A stretch of DNA of 64,000 nt, taken from assembly GCF_007992715.1 (NCBI RefSeq), contig NZ_BKAU01000002.1, forward strand, positions 310,001 through 374,000, written 5' to 3'. The first letter of the stretch is position 1; each line of letters opens with the position of its first letter. Both the position numbers and the translations under genes were made by a program. The stretch is from Chitinophaga cymbidii (lineage in GTDB: Bacteria; Bacteroidota; Bacteroidia; Chitinophagales; Chitinophagaceae). The notes under the pieces were generated by a model that saw nothing but the letters and a program-made list of their open reading frames with translations, was not told the DNA's origin and searched no databases. Below are positions 42,997-50,127 of the stretch, in pieces.

Positions 42997-43421
42997 ATCA
43001 ATTTTTGTTTCAGTGCTTCCGGCAGCCTGGCCACTTTCCGCTGTTCATAATTAAAGCATATCATGCCGGTCTTGGCTTCCGCCAGCACGGCCGTTTTTCC
43101 GTCCCGCTCCGCGCTGATGCGGTAGAACAGGTCGAAGCCCGCGCTGGTCAATTCGTCCGCCGTTACTTCCACTGTCAATATATCGCCGTAAAAACCTTCA
43201 CCTTTGTAGAGCACGGCCAGGTCCGCCATGATCATGGCGGTGCCGAAGGCATCCAGCTCGGTGCAGCCGATGGAGGCGAGGAATTGCAAACGGGATTCGT
43301 GGAGGATGGAAACGACCGCGTCGTTGCCCAGGTGCCCGCCGTAGTTCACGTCGCCGATCCGCACCGGGATGGCGCAGGAGAAGCGGTAGGCGGAGGGCAT
43401 GTCTATTTTAACTCTTGCCAT
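42993..43421 (-). CDS. Hot-dog-fold acyl-CoA thioesterase
   Basis: A 142-residue 4HBT-type protein. VRIGDVNYGGHLGNDAVVSILHESRLQFL is the signature around the central helix, with Asp and His-Gly at the expected active site (DVNYGGHLGND). MADLAVLYKGEGFYGD and DLFYRISAERDGKTAVLAEAKTGMICFN form the sheet. It probably hydrolyses acyl-CoA or acyl-carrier thioesters; the YbgC/FadM-like substrate is not fixed. It overlaps rdgB by 14 bases upstream and the nitroreductase gene by four downstream. Confidence 0.88.
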   Translation of the reverse strand: MARVKIDMPSAYRFSCAIPVRIGDVNYGGHLGNDAVVSILHESRLQFLASIGCTELDAFGTAMIMADLAVLYKGEGFYGDILTVEVTADELTSAGFDLFYRISAERDGKTAVLAEAKTGMICFNYEQRKVARLPEALKQKLI

Positions 43422-43998
43422 GCTGTTGTTGTTGTAAAAAATCGATCAGCTTGCGGAGCGCTTTGCCCCGGTGGCTGTACTGGTTCTTTTCCGCCATGTC
43501 CATTTCGGCGAAGGCTTTTCCGCTGCCCTCCGGCTGGAAGATGGGATCGTAGCCGAAGCCCTTGCCGCCTTTGCGGGCGGTGAGGATGACGCCTTCCGCC
43601 ACGCCTTCGAACTGGTGTTCCTGTCCGTCTAGGATCAGGGAGATGACCGTTCTGAAGCGGGCTTTGCGGTCGGTGCGGTTTTCGAGGAGTTGTAACACCT
43701 TGGCGATGTTGTCGTCCGCGCTTTTCTGTTCTCCCGCGTAGCGCGCGGAGAGCACGCCCGGTTCGCCGTTCAGCGCGTCTATTTCCAGGCCGGTATCTTC
43801 CGAAAAGGAGTTGCGGCCGGTCATCCGGAAAATGGTTTCCGATTTTTCCCGCGCATTGGCCTCGAGGGTATCGTGCGGTTCGGGAATGTCTATATCGATG
43901 CCGGCCTCGCGGAGGGTGATGATCTGAAAGGCATCGCCCAGCATGGACCGTATCTCGTTTACTTTGTTGTCGTTATTCGTAGCAAATACAAGCGTCAT
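43408..43998 (-). CDS. rdgB: Non-canonical purine NTP pyrophosphatase (HAM1/RdgB)
   Basis: A 196-residue protein. LVFATNNDNKVNEIRSML is the N-terminal nucleotide-binding signature, FSEDTGLEIDALNGEPGVLSARYAG holds the catalytic Asp, GFGYDPIFQPEG and SHRGKALRKL bind the base and phosphate. It hydrolyses ITP, dITP and XTP to the monophosphate, keeping deaminated purines out of nucleic acids. The 3' end overlaps the thioesterase gene by 14 bases. The short poly-Gln tract near the C terminus (LQQQQHGKS) is unremarkable. It lies 15 bases past the stop of the possible psi-subunit gene. Confidence 0.95.
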   Translation of the reverse strand: MTLVFATNNDNKVNEIRSMLGDAFQIITLREAGIDIDIPEPHDTLEANAREKSETIFRMTGRNSFSEDTGLEIDALNGEPGVLSARYAGEQKSADDNIAKVLQLLENRTDRKARFRTVISLILDGQEHQFEGVAEGVILTARKGGKGFGYDPIFQPEGSGKAFAEMDMAEKNQYSHRGKALRKLIDFLQQQQHGKS

Positions 43999-44013
43999 AG
44001 CCGCGCAAGTTAA

Positions 44014-44511
44014 TCAAATCCCGAAAAGTTGTTTCAATCCCTGCCATAAACGGCCTTTCAGTTGCTTGTCGGTTGCAATTTGTTGCAAATGGTCCGAATG
44101 TAGCACCGGTATCTGCAGATGGGTTTCCAGCAGATAGGGTTGCATGGGCGGCAAACCCAGGCTGGCGGGGGGAATGGCGAAGATAATGCACTGCCTGGCG
44201 GCGGTGACTTCCTTATAGTTCGCCAGCGTGAGGCCAGGGTAAGTGGCTGTGTTGATCAATGCAACATCCTGCATCCCCAGTTTGCATGCATTCAATATAT
44301 TGGCGAGGAGATTGAACAATTCCTCGTTCAAATACGCTTCGCTTTCATTTTGTATGAGTAGCAGGATGTTTTTTTGATTTTCGCCTAAATATTTGACCTG
44401 TGGCAAAGCTTTCGCCACCGCGGGTTGCGCCCTGTTCTCCTCCGGGATGATAGGCTGGTCGTACATTTGCGCCAGCAGGTAGGGGTCCAGTTGAAGTTGC
44501 TCAAGGCTCAT
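44014..44511 (-). CDS. Uncharacterised protein, possible DNA polymerase III psi (HolD)-like subunit
   Basis: A 165-residue cytosolic protein. I do not recognise its family by strong motifs. Its layout resembles E. coli HolD: a short N-terminal peptide, a block NILLLIQNESEAYLNEELFNLLANIL, an AIPPASLGL-like middle, and a C-terminal HSDHLQQIATDKQLKGRLWQGL comparable to the L-x-x-NPxxRAALWQQI end of psi. This is a resemblance by eye only. It shares the direction of rdgB, 15 bases upstream of it. The 5' region (44512-44636) is shared divergently with ilvE. Confidence 0.55.
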   Translation of the reverse strand: MSLEQLQLDPYLLAQMYDQPIIPEENRAQPAVAKALPQVKYLGENQKNILLLIQNESEAYLNEELFNLLANILNACKLGMQDVALINTATYPGLTLANYKEVTAARQCIIFAIPPASLGLPPMQPYLLETHLQIPVLHSDHLQQIATDKQLKGRLWQGLKQLFGI

Positions 44512-44636
44512 AAATATATTATTAAAGATTAATGTAACGATCCCATGTTAGGGAAAAAACGTTTATTTGCGGATCGTCCGGATGGAACGATGACCAGCTT
44601 TAGGGTGTAAAAATATTGAGATAAAATCGATTAACC

Positions 44637-45743
44637 ATGATGGCAGTTGACTATCCCACCGCTAAATCTACAATAATGGAAGAAGCGGTGAAGAAGATTA
44701 AAGTGACCAAAACCACGAAAAGCCGGCTCAGCGAGGTGGACTTCAATAACCTGGTTTTCGGTAAAAAGTATGCGGACCACATGCTGGTGGCCGATTTTGA
44801 TGGTAAAGAATGGAAAAATGCAGAGATACTGCCGTTCCAGCACATCAGTGTAAGCCCGTCCAATGCCGCCTGGCATTACGGACAGGCCATTTTTGAAGGC
44901 ATCAAGGCGTATAAGGACGAGGAGGGTAATCCCATGATCTTTCGTCCACATGATAATTACGCGCGCTTCAACAGGAGCGCGGAGCGGATGGGTATGCCGG
45001 ACGTGCCGGAGTGGCTTTTTGTGGGCGGTATGGCGATGCTGATAGACCTGGACCGTGGATGGGTGCCTTCCAATCCCGGCTGTTCCCTTTACCTGCGGCC
45101 GTTCATGATCGCGGCGGACGAGTTCATCGGCGTACGGCCGTCCGACACATACAAATTCATGATCATCAATTCCCCGTCAGGGCCTTATTTTAACAAGCCG
45201 ATCCACCTGCTGGTGCAGGATAAATATATCAGGGCTTTCCCCGGCGGCGTGGGTTATGCCAAAGCGGCGGGGAACTATGGCGGGGCCATGTACCCTACTA
45301 TGCAGGCCCGCAAGCAGGGATACGACCAGATATTGTGGGTGGACGGGTTTGAGCATAAGTATTTGCAGGAATGCGGTACGATGAATGTTTTTGTGATCAT
45401 CGGCAACCGCGCCTATACGCCGGACCTGACCAACGGCACCATCCTGGCGGGCGTTACCCGCATGAGCGTGATGGAGATACTGACGGATATGGGGCTGGAG
45501 GTGATCGAGGGGCCGGTGTCTATTGAAGACGTGGTGAAAGCGTGGAAAGACGGCAGCCTGCGGGAGGTGTTCGGTACGGGCACCGCGTCCAGCGTGGCGT
45601 ATGTGGAGCACCTGGATTATAAGGAGCACCAGATCCGGCTGGATACCAATAAATATGATGTGGGCGCCGAAGTGATCAACCGCCTGGATGCGATCCGTAC
45701 GGGTAAGACGGCGGACGATAAGGGCTGGAACTTCAGGATCTAG
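44637..45743 (+). CDS. ilvE: Branched-chain amino-acid aminotransferase
   Basis: A 368-residue fold-type IV PLP enzyme of the larger (type II, BCAT) group. HYGQAIFEGIKAYKDEEG, CSLYLRPFMIAADEF, YAKAAGNYGGAMYP with the PLP-binding Lys, YDQILWVDGFEHKYLQECGTMNVF and GTGTASSVAYVEH are all present. It interconverts leucine, isoleucine and valine with their 2-oxo acids using glutamate/2-oxoglutarate. Two adjacent ATG codons (44637 and 44640) open the frame. A downstream Met (residue 13) is another possible start. A terminator follows the stop, so it is a single-gene unit. Confidence 0.94.
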   Translation: MMAVDYPTAKSTIMEEAVKKIKVTKTTKSRLSEVDFNNLVFGKKYADHMLVADFDGKEWKNAEILPFQHISVSPSNAAWHYGQAIFEGIKAYKDEEGNPMIFRPHDNYARFNRSAERMGMPDVPEWLFVGGMAMLIDLDRGWVPSNPGCSLYLRPFMIAADEFIGVRPSDTYKFMIINSPSGPYFNKPIHLLVQDKYIRAFPGGVGYAKAAGNYGGAMYPTMQARKQGYDQILWVDGFEHKYLQECGTMNVFVIIGNRAYTPDLTNGTILAGVTRMSVMEILTDMGLEVIEGPVSIEDVVKAWKDGSLREVFGTGTASSVAYVEHLDYKEHQIRLDTNKYDVGAEVINRLDAIRTGKTADDKGWNFRI

Positions 45744-45768
45744 TGATAATATTATATTAGTCTTTCGA

Positions 45769-45795
45769 AAAAGCCTCCGGATAGGGGGCTTTTTT
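45769..45795 (+). terminator. Terminator after ilvE
   Basis: GCCTCC (45773-45778) pairs with GGGGGC (45784-45789), including one G-U pair, flanked by A4 and T6. It forms a compact intrinsic terminator. Confidence 0.75.
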
Positions 45796-45892
45796 ACAAT
45801 ATATAAGATATTTTTTATCAATCCATCACTGGATCAAGTCCACCTCCCCCTAGTGATAACCATGGCATGTGGGGAGTTAAACCGGGGATTAC

Positions 45893-45947
45893 CCATAGAT
45901 TATCCATGGATCATCCATAGCATATCCATGGCATACCCATAGATACG
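45893..45947. repeat. Five 11-bp tandem repeats
   Basis: Units CCATAGATTAT, CCATGGATCAT, CCATAGCATAT, CCATGGCATAC and CCATAGATACG start at 45893, 45904, 45915, 45926 and 45937 with exact 11-base spacing. A further copy, CCATGGCATGT at 45860-45870, lies exactly three units upstream. The block ends 41 bases before the small conserved gene at 45989. A -7-like TATCTTTG lies between (45976-45983). Confidence 0.85.
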
Positions 45948-45988
45948 AACAGGTAAGAAAACCGGAAGCTGATATTATCTTTGCAATT

Positions 45989-46288
45989 ATGACTTTCGCA
46001 GCATTTAAAGAAACGTTGAAGAACGATCAGCCGCCGGCGGGCTTGCGCCCGGTGCTGGAGGCGATGTGGTGGGACGGGAAGGGGGACTGGGACCGGTCGC
46101 ACGATATTGCGCAGGAGGTGCATTCGGCCGAGGGGTCCTGGGTGCATGCCTACCTGCACCGCAAGGAAGGCGACCGGGGCAATGCGGCCTACTGGTACGC
46201 CAGGGCCGGGAAATCCATGCCGGGAGGAAGCCTGGAAGCAGAGTGGGAGCAGGTGGTAACGGTGCTGTTACGGGAGAATGCAGGATAA
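45989..46288 (+). CDS. Small conserved protein, function unknown
   Basis: A 99-residue soluble protein starting MTFAAFKETLKNDQPP. It is Trp-rich (AMWWDGKGDWDRSHDIAQ, EGSWVHAYLHRKEGD, AYWYARAGK). The helical, TPR-like spacing of small and aromatic residues suggests a tetratricopeptide-type fold. I recall similar short proteins in many Bacteroidota, but I cannot name a function. The start lies only five bases after a TATCTTTG box, so the mRNA would be leaderless or nearly so if that box is used. It is followed by the rpsL promoter. Confidence 0.75.
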   Translation: MTFAAFKETLKNDQPPAGLRPVLEAMWWDGKGDWDRSHDIAQEVHSAEGSWVHAYLHRKEGDRGNAAYWYARAGKSMPGGSLEAEWEQVVTVLLRENAG

Positions 46289-46321
46289 ACGGGCTTTTTT
46301 TGGAAATTTTATCCGCATAAT

Positions 46322-46352
46322 TTTGCATTCTGATTAGTAAGTGATACCTTTG
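46322..46352 (+). promoter_or_regulatory. Promoter of rpsL-rpsG
   Basis: TTTG (46322-46325), a 19-base spacer and TACCTTTG (46345-46352) match the Bacteroidota -33/-7 promoter. The next bases, CCCTCCCAAATT, are the same as at the rpsJ promoter. The ATG is 69 bases further on. Confidence 0.8.
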
Positions 46353-46421
46353 CCCTCCCAAATTCCCATAATGGGATATTTGGACCAGATTGTAAACCAG
46401 CAGAAAATAAAATAGGTAAGA

Positions 46422-46802
46422 ATGCCTACTATACAACAATTAGTAAGAAAAGGAAGAGAAATTATCCGGGCCAAATCCAAATCCAGAGCGTTGGATGCTT
46501 GTCCGCAGCGTCGTGGCGTATGTACACGTGTGTACACTACCACTCCGAAGAAACCGAACTCTGCTTTGCGCAAGGTAGCCAAAGTGCGTCTGACAAACAA
46601 GGTAGAGGTGATCGCGTATATTCCAGGTGAAGGTCATAACCTGCAGGAACACTCCATCGTGCTGATCCGTGGCGGAAGGGTAAAAGATCTGCCGGGCGTA
46701 CGTTACCACATCGTGCGTGGTTCCCTGGATACTGCTGGTGTGAAGGACAGGAAACAAAGCCGTTCCAAGTATGGTACCAAAAAGGAAAAGGCCAAGAAAT
46801 AA
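46422..46802 (+). CDS. rpsL: 30S ribosomal protein S12
   Basis: A 126-residue protein with the unmistakable S12 core: [76 protein letters not shown]. The lysines at KPNSALRK and GRVKDLPG, whose change gives streptomycin resistance in other bacteria, are the wild-type residues. S12 sits at the decoding site. The gene is followed by rpsG after 32 bases. The usual third gene fusA is 8.4 kb away. Confidence 0.98.
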   Translation: MPTIQQLVRKGREIIRAKSKSRALDACPQRRGVCTRVYTTTPKKPNSALRKVAKVRLTNKVEVIAYIPGEGHNLQEHSIVLIRGGRVKDLPGVRYHIVRGSLDTAGVKDRKQSRSKYGTKKEKAKK

Positions 46803-46834
46803 CAAATTATAAAAGTTCGAAATTTTTCAAATAA

Positions 46835-47302
46835 ATGAGAAAGCAAGCTGCGAAGAAATTACCACTGGCTCCGGACCCCAGGTTTCAGGATAAACTGGTG
46901 ACCCGTTTCGTGAATAACATCATGGAACAAGGAAAAAAGAGCATTGCCTATAAAATTTTCTATGATGCAGTAGACCGCGTAAGCGCTCAAACCAACGAGA
47001 ACGGCTACGAAATCTGGAAAAAAGCCCTGTCTAACGTTACGCCTGCCGTAGAAGTACGCAGCCGCCGTATCGGTGGCGCCACCTTCCAGATTCCCGCGGA
47101 AGTTCGTGCTGACAGGAAAGTTTCCCTGAGCATCAAATGGCTCGTGCGCTATGCCGGCGAAAGAAACGGTAAGAGCATGGCTGAAAAACTGGCTAACGAG
47201 ATCATCGCCGCCAGCAAAGGTGAAGGCGCCGCTTTCAAAAAGAAAGAAGATACGCACCGTATGGCAGAAGCCAACAAGGCATTCTCCCACTTCAAGGTAT
47301 AG
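46835..47302 (+). CDS. rpsG: 30S ribosomal protein S7
   Basis: A 155-residue protein: RKQAAKKLPLAPDPRFQDKLVTRFVNNIM, EQGKKSIAYKIFYDAVD, the NVTPAVEVRSRRIGGATFQIPAEVR core and the LANEIIAASKGEGAAFKKKEDTHRMAEANKAFSHF C terminus mark it as S7. It nucleates assembly of the 30S head. A strong terminator follows 66 bases later, so in this genome the str transcript ends here instead of continuing into fusA. Confidence 0.98.
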   Translation: MRKQAAKKLPLAPDPRFQDKLVTRFVNNIMEQGKKSIAYKIFYDAVDRVSAQTNENGYEIWKKALSNVTPAVEVRSRRIGGATFQIPAEVRADRKVSLSIKWLVRYAGERNGKSMAEKLANEIIAASKGEGAAFKKKEDTHRMAEANKAFSHFKV

Positions 47303-47368
47303 TGCCAGCTTTCTTGCGCATTACAATTAGGTAGTACAATCGTTCCGCTCCGCGGAATACATATAATT

Positions 47369-47402
47369 GAACATCTCCGGAAACAGAGATGTTCTTTTTT
47401 TT
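47369..47402 (+). terminator. Terminator after rpsG
   Basis: GAACATCTC (47369-47377) and GAGATGTTC (47386-47394) pair perfectly around CGGAAACA, followed by eight Ts. Confidence 0.88.
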
Positions 47403-47599
47403 GGTTATCCTTTCCGCAAAGATTTTCCGGCATCTGCGTTAACCCGCCCGGCATTTGCTGCTCACCGCTCTTACCTGATTCATCCCGTCCGCGCTGCTCT
47501 TCGCTTTCCACCGGTTCCCGCATTGATCTTCAATCACATTTTTCCGTATCCCGTAAACTGTTTTCCCGATTGCGTAAATCCTGTCGCTATATCCCGCCA

Positions 47600-47607
47600 T
47601 ACCTTTG
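47600..47607 (+). promoter_or_regulatory. -7 box for the TonB-dependent receptor
   Basis: TACCTTTG is a good -7 element 35 bases before the ATG at 47643. It is followed by TGCCCGC and not by the CCCTCCC of the ribosomal promoters. No convincing -33 element is seen. Bases 47403-47599 hold no supported gene. Confidence 0.55.
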
Positions 47608-47642
47608 TGCCCGCAATCAATTCTTCAAATAACTTAACCTAT

Positions 47643-50054
47643 ATGTATATCACATCCAGCCTACTGTCAAGATTGACCAGCCTGTTATTTGCCATGATCT
47701 TTGCTATACCGGCATTCGCCGCCACCGAGCCGCTTTCCGCCATCAAGGGGAAAGTAGTAACGGGAGATGGCACGCCCGCCGCTTATGTAGCCGTACAGAT
47801 CAAGGAGAAAAACAGGGGGACGCTGACGAATGAAAAAGGCGAATTTGTGTTCAGGAGAATGCAGCCCGGCCATTATACCCTCCAGGTGATCCTCATGGGG
47901 TACAAAACCGTAACACAGGAAGTGGACGTGGTGCAGGATGAAATAACCAGCATCACCATCCAGCTTGAAGCTTCCGACAAGCAACTGCAGGAAGTGATCG
48001 TAAACGGCGCGCGGAACAAGTACACCGCGGAAGCCGTATCCAATTCCCTCCGGCTGAAAACGCCCCTGCTGGAGCTGCCGCAGAACATCCAGGTGATCTC
48101 CGCCAACCTGATGGCCGACCAGCAGGTGTTCGACATTGTTGACGGCGTTACCCGCAATATCAGCGGCGCCACCCGTTATGGTCACTGGGACAACCAGTAC
48201 GCGAACATCCGCATGAGAGGTTCCAAGATACCGGCCTTCCGCAACGGGATGAACATCGAAGCCAGCTGGGGACCTACGAGCGAAGACGCCGCTATGATCG
48301 AACGGATCGAATTTGTGAAAGGACCTGCCGGTTTCATGCTGGCCAACGGCGAGCCCGGCGGCTTTTATAATGTAGTCACCAAGAAACCTACCGGCGTCAC
48401 CAAAGGTTCCGCCAACATCAGCATGGGCAGTTTCAGCACTTACCGCGCCGCACTGGATTTCGACGGCAAGCTGAGCAAGGACGGCAAGCTGCTCTACAGG
48501 CTGAATGTAGCCGGTCAGCAAAAAGACTTCCACACCAAATACAATTACAGCAACCGCTACCTGTTCGCTCCCGTGCTGAAATACCTGGTAGACGACAGAA
48601 CTTCCGTTACACTGGAATATTCCTTCCAGGCTTCCAAATATCTCGCCAACGGCAACTATTCCTTCTCCCCGAAGAAGCTGGCGGACGAAGGCATCGGCAA
48701 CGATTTCTTCTACGGCGATCCTTCCCTGGAGCCCGGCCGGTTAAGAGATCACAGCATATATCTTTACCTCGATCATCAGCTGAACGAAAAATGGCAGGCG
48801 CATGCGCAGGTGGCCTATTTCAACTTCAGCATGGTGGCCAATAGCGTCTGGGCCGGCAGCATGGAAGAGAACGGTGATATGGAACGCTACTTCAGCATTG
48901 GTGATGAAGCCGGTGAGAACCGCTTCGCGCAGATGTCCCTGTCCGGTGAAGAATACACCGGTTCTATCCGTCACAGGATACTGGCGGGCGTAGACATGGG
49001 CAACAAGAAATTCTGGGGAGATTTCCGCCAGCTGCATCCTTCCATCAAGCTGCCAAATGCCGCTGTGTTCAACGTTTACAATCCTTCGTATGGCATCCAC
49101 TTCGATTCCATTCCTGCTATCGACCGCTCTCAAAGCGTGCGCACAAGGGCGGGCTGGACGGGCTATGCCTCTGTTCAGAACTATGTATCCGCCTATGCGC
49201 AAGACGAGCTGGCGTTCTTCAATAACAGCCTTCGTTTATCCCTTGGCGTGAGATTTACACATGCGGAAACGGTCGGCAAGACCAAAACCGCCGGCATCAG
49301 TGACGATATGGTGACGCCGCGCGTGGGCCTCAGCTATTCCATCGACCGTTCCACCTCCGTATACGCCCTGTACGATCAATCCTTCGTACCGGTGCCCGGC
49401 CTTGATTCCAACCTCATCCCCTTCAAACCCGTTAACGGAAAAGACCTCGAAGTAGGCGTTAAAAAAGAATGGTTCAACGGCCGCTGGGTGACCTCCGCAT
49501 CCGCGTACCGCATTTCCCGCGAGAACGCCGTGGTAGCCCTCGGCATCAAGGACAGCCGTGGCAACAACGTATCCGAGCAACTCGGCGAAACGCTGACGAA
49601 AGGAGTGGAAGTAGATGTCAACGGCGAGATCCTGCCCGGCTTCAACGTGAACCTGAACTATGCGTTCACCGATTCGAAAGTGAGCGAAGACGCCCCCGGC
49701 GATCCCAACAAAAAGGTGGGGAACGTTACCCCCAACACCGCTGCGCACATCACCAACGCCTGGCTGAACTACCGCATCGGCAGCGGCGCGCTGACCGGTT
49801 TCGGGATCACCGGCGGATTGCAATGGCAGGCGGAGCGTTATATGGGCACTACCAAAGTGGCTAACATGCCGAATTATTTTCGGGTAGATGGTGGCATTGG
49901 ATACCAGCGCGGAAAATACAACGTGTCGCTGCTGGTGAACAACCTGTTGGACGACCGCGCCCTGCTAACCGCCGCATCTTTCTCTAACGGCATCTACTCC
50001 TACATTGTGGAGCCCCGCCGCAATTTCAGAATGACGATCGGATATCAGTTTTAA
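47643..50054 (+). CDS. TonB-dependent siderophore-type receptor
   Basis: An 803-residue outer-membrane receptor starting at MYITSSLLSRLTSLL. In-frame Met residues further upstream give no signal peptide and lie before the promoter. The signal peptide ends AFAA. Residues about 30-110 are a carboxypeptidase-regulatory-like domain (IKGKVVTGDGTPAAYVAVQI). The plug follows (LLELPQNIQVISANLMADQQ, IVDGVTRNISGATRYG, RGSKIPAFRNGMNIEA, RIEFVKGPAGFMLANGEPGGFYNVVTKKP), which is the siderophore-receptor pattern. The barrel ends RRNFRMTIGYQF. It would import a ferric siderophore; the ligand is unknown. It lies in the block that separates rpsG from fusA. Confidence 0.93.
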   Translation: MYITSSLLSRLTSLLFAMIFAIPAFAATEPLSAIKGKVVTGDGTPAAYVAVQIKEKNRGTLTNEKGEFVFRRMQPGHYTLQVILMGYKTVTQEVDVVQDEITSITIQLEASDKQLQEVIVNGARNKYTAEAVSNSLRLKTPLLELPQNIQVISANLMADQQVFDIVDGVTRNISGATRYGHWDNQYANIRMRGSKIPAFRNGMNIEASWGPTSEDAAMIERIEFVKGPAGFMLANGEPGGFYNVVTKKPTGVTKGSANISMGSFSTYRAALDFDGKLSKDGKLLYRLNVAGQQKDFHTKYNYSNRYLFAPVLKYLVDDRTSVTLEYSFQASKYLANGNYSFSPKKLADEGIGNDFFYGDPSLEPGRLRDHSIYLYLDHQLNEKWQAHAQVAYFNFSMVANSVWAGSMEENGDMERYFSIGDEAGENRFAQMSLSGEEYTGSIRHRILAGVDMGNKKFWGDFRQLHPSIKLPNAAVFNVYNPSYGIHFDSIPAIDRSQSVRTRAGWTGYASVQNYVSAYAQDELAFFNNSLRLSLGVRFTHAETVGKTKTAGISDDMVTPRVGLSYSIDRSTSVYALYDQSFVPVPGLDSNLIPFKPVNGKDLEVGVKKEWFNGRWVTSASAYRISRENAVVALGIKDSRGNNVSEQLGETLTKGVEVDVNGEILPGFNVNLNYAFTDSKVSEDAPGDPNKKVGNVTPNTAAHITNAWLNYRIGSGALTGFGITGGLQWQAERYMGTTKVANMPNYFRVDGGIGYQRGKYNVSLLVNNLLDDRALLTAASFSNGIYSYIVEPRRNFRMTIGYQF

Positions 50055-50071
50055 TTGACTATAAAGAAGAA

Positions 50072-50097
50072 GCCGCCTCCTGATGGGGGCGGCTTTT
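50072..50097. terminator. Terminator between receptor and collagen-like genes
   Basis: GCCGCCTCC (50072-50080) pairs with GGGGGCGGC (50085-50093), including one G-U pair, followed by TTTT. The two convergent genes may share it. Confidence 0.75.
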
Positions 50098-50127
50098 GCA
50101 CACTAACCAAACATTGACCTTTCTCTC

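Noticed and set aside
44620..44634. LacI-like box AAAATCGATTAA before ilvE
   Set aside because: Only a partial match to CTAAAWCGATTT, asymmetric, and directly at the start codon; likely chance.
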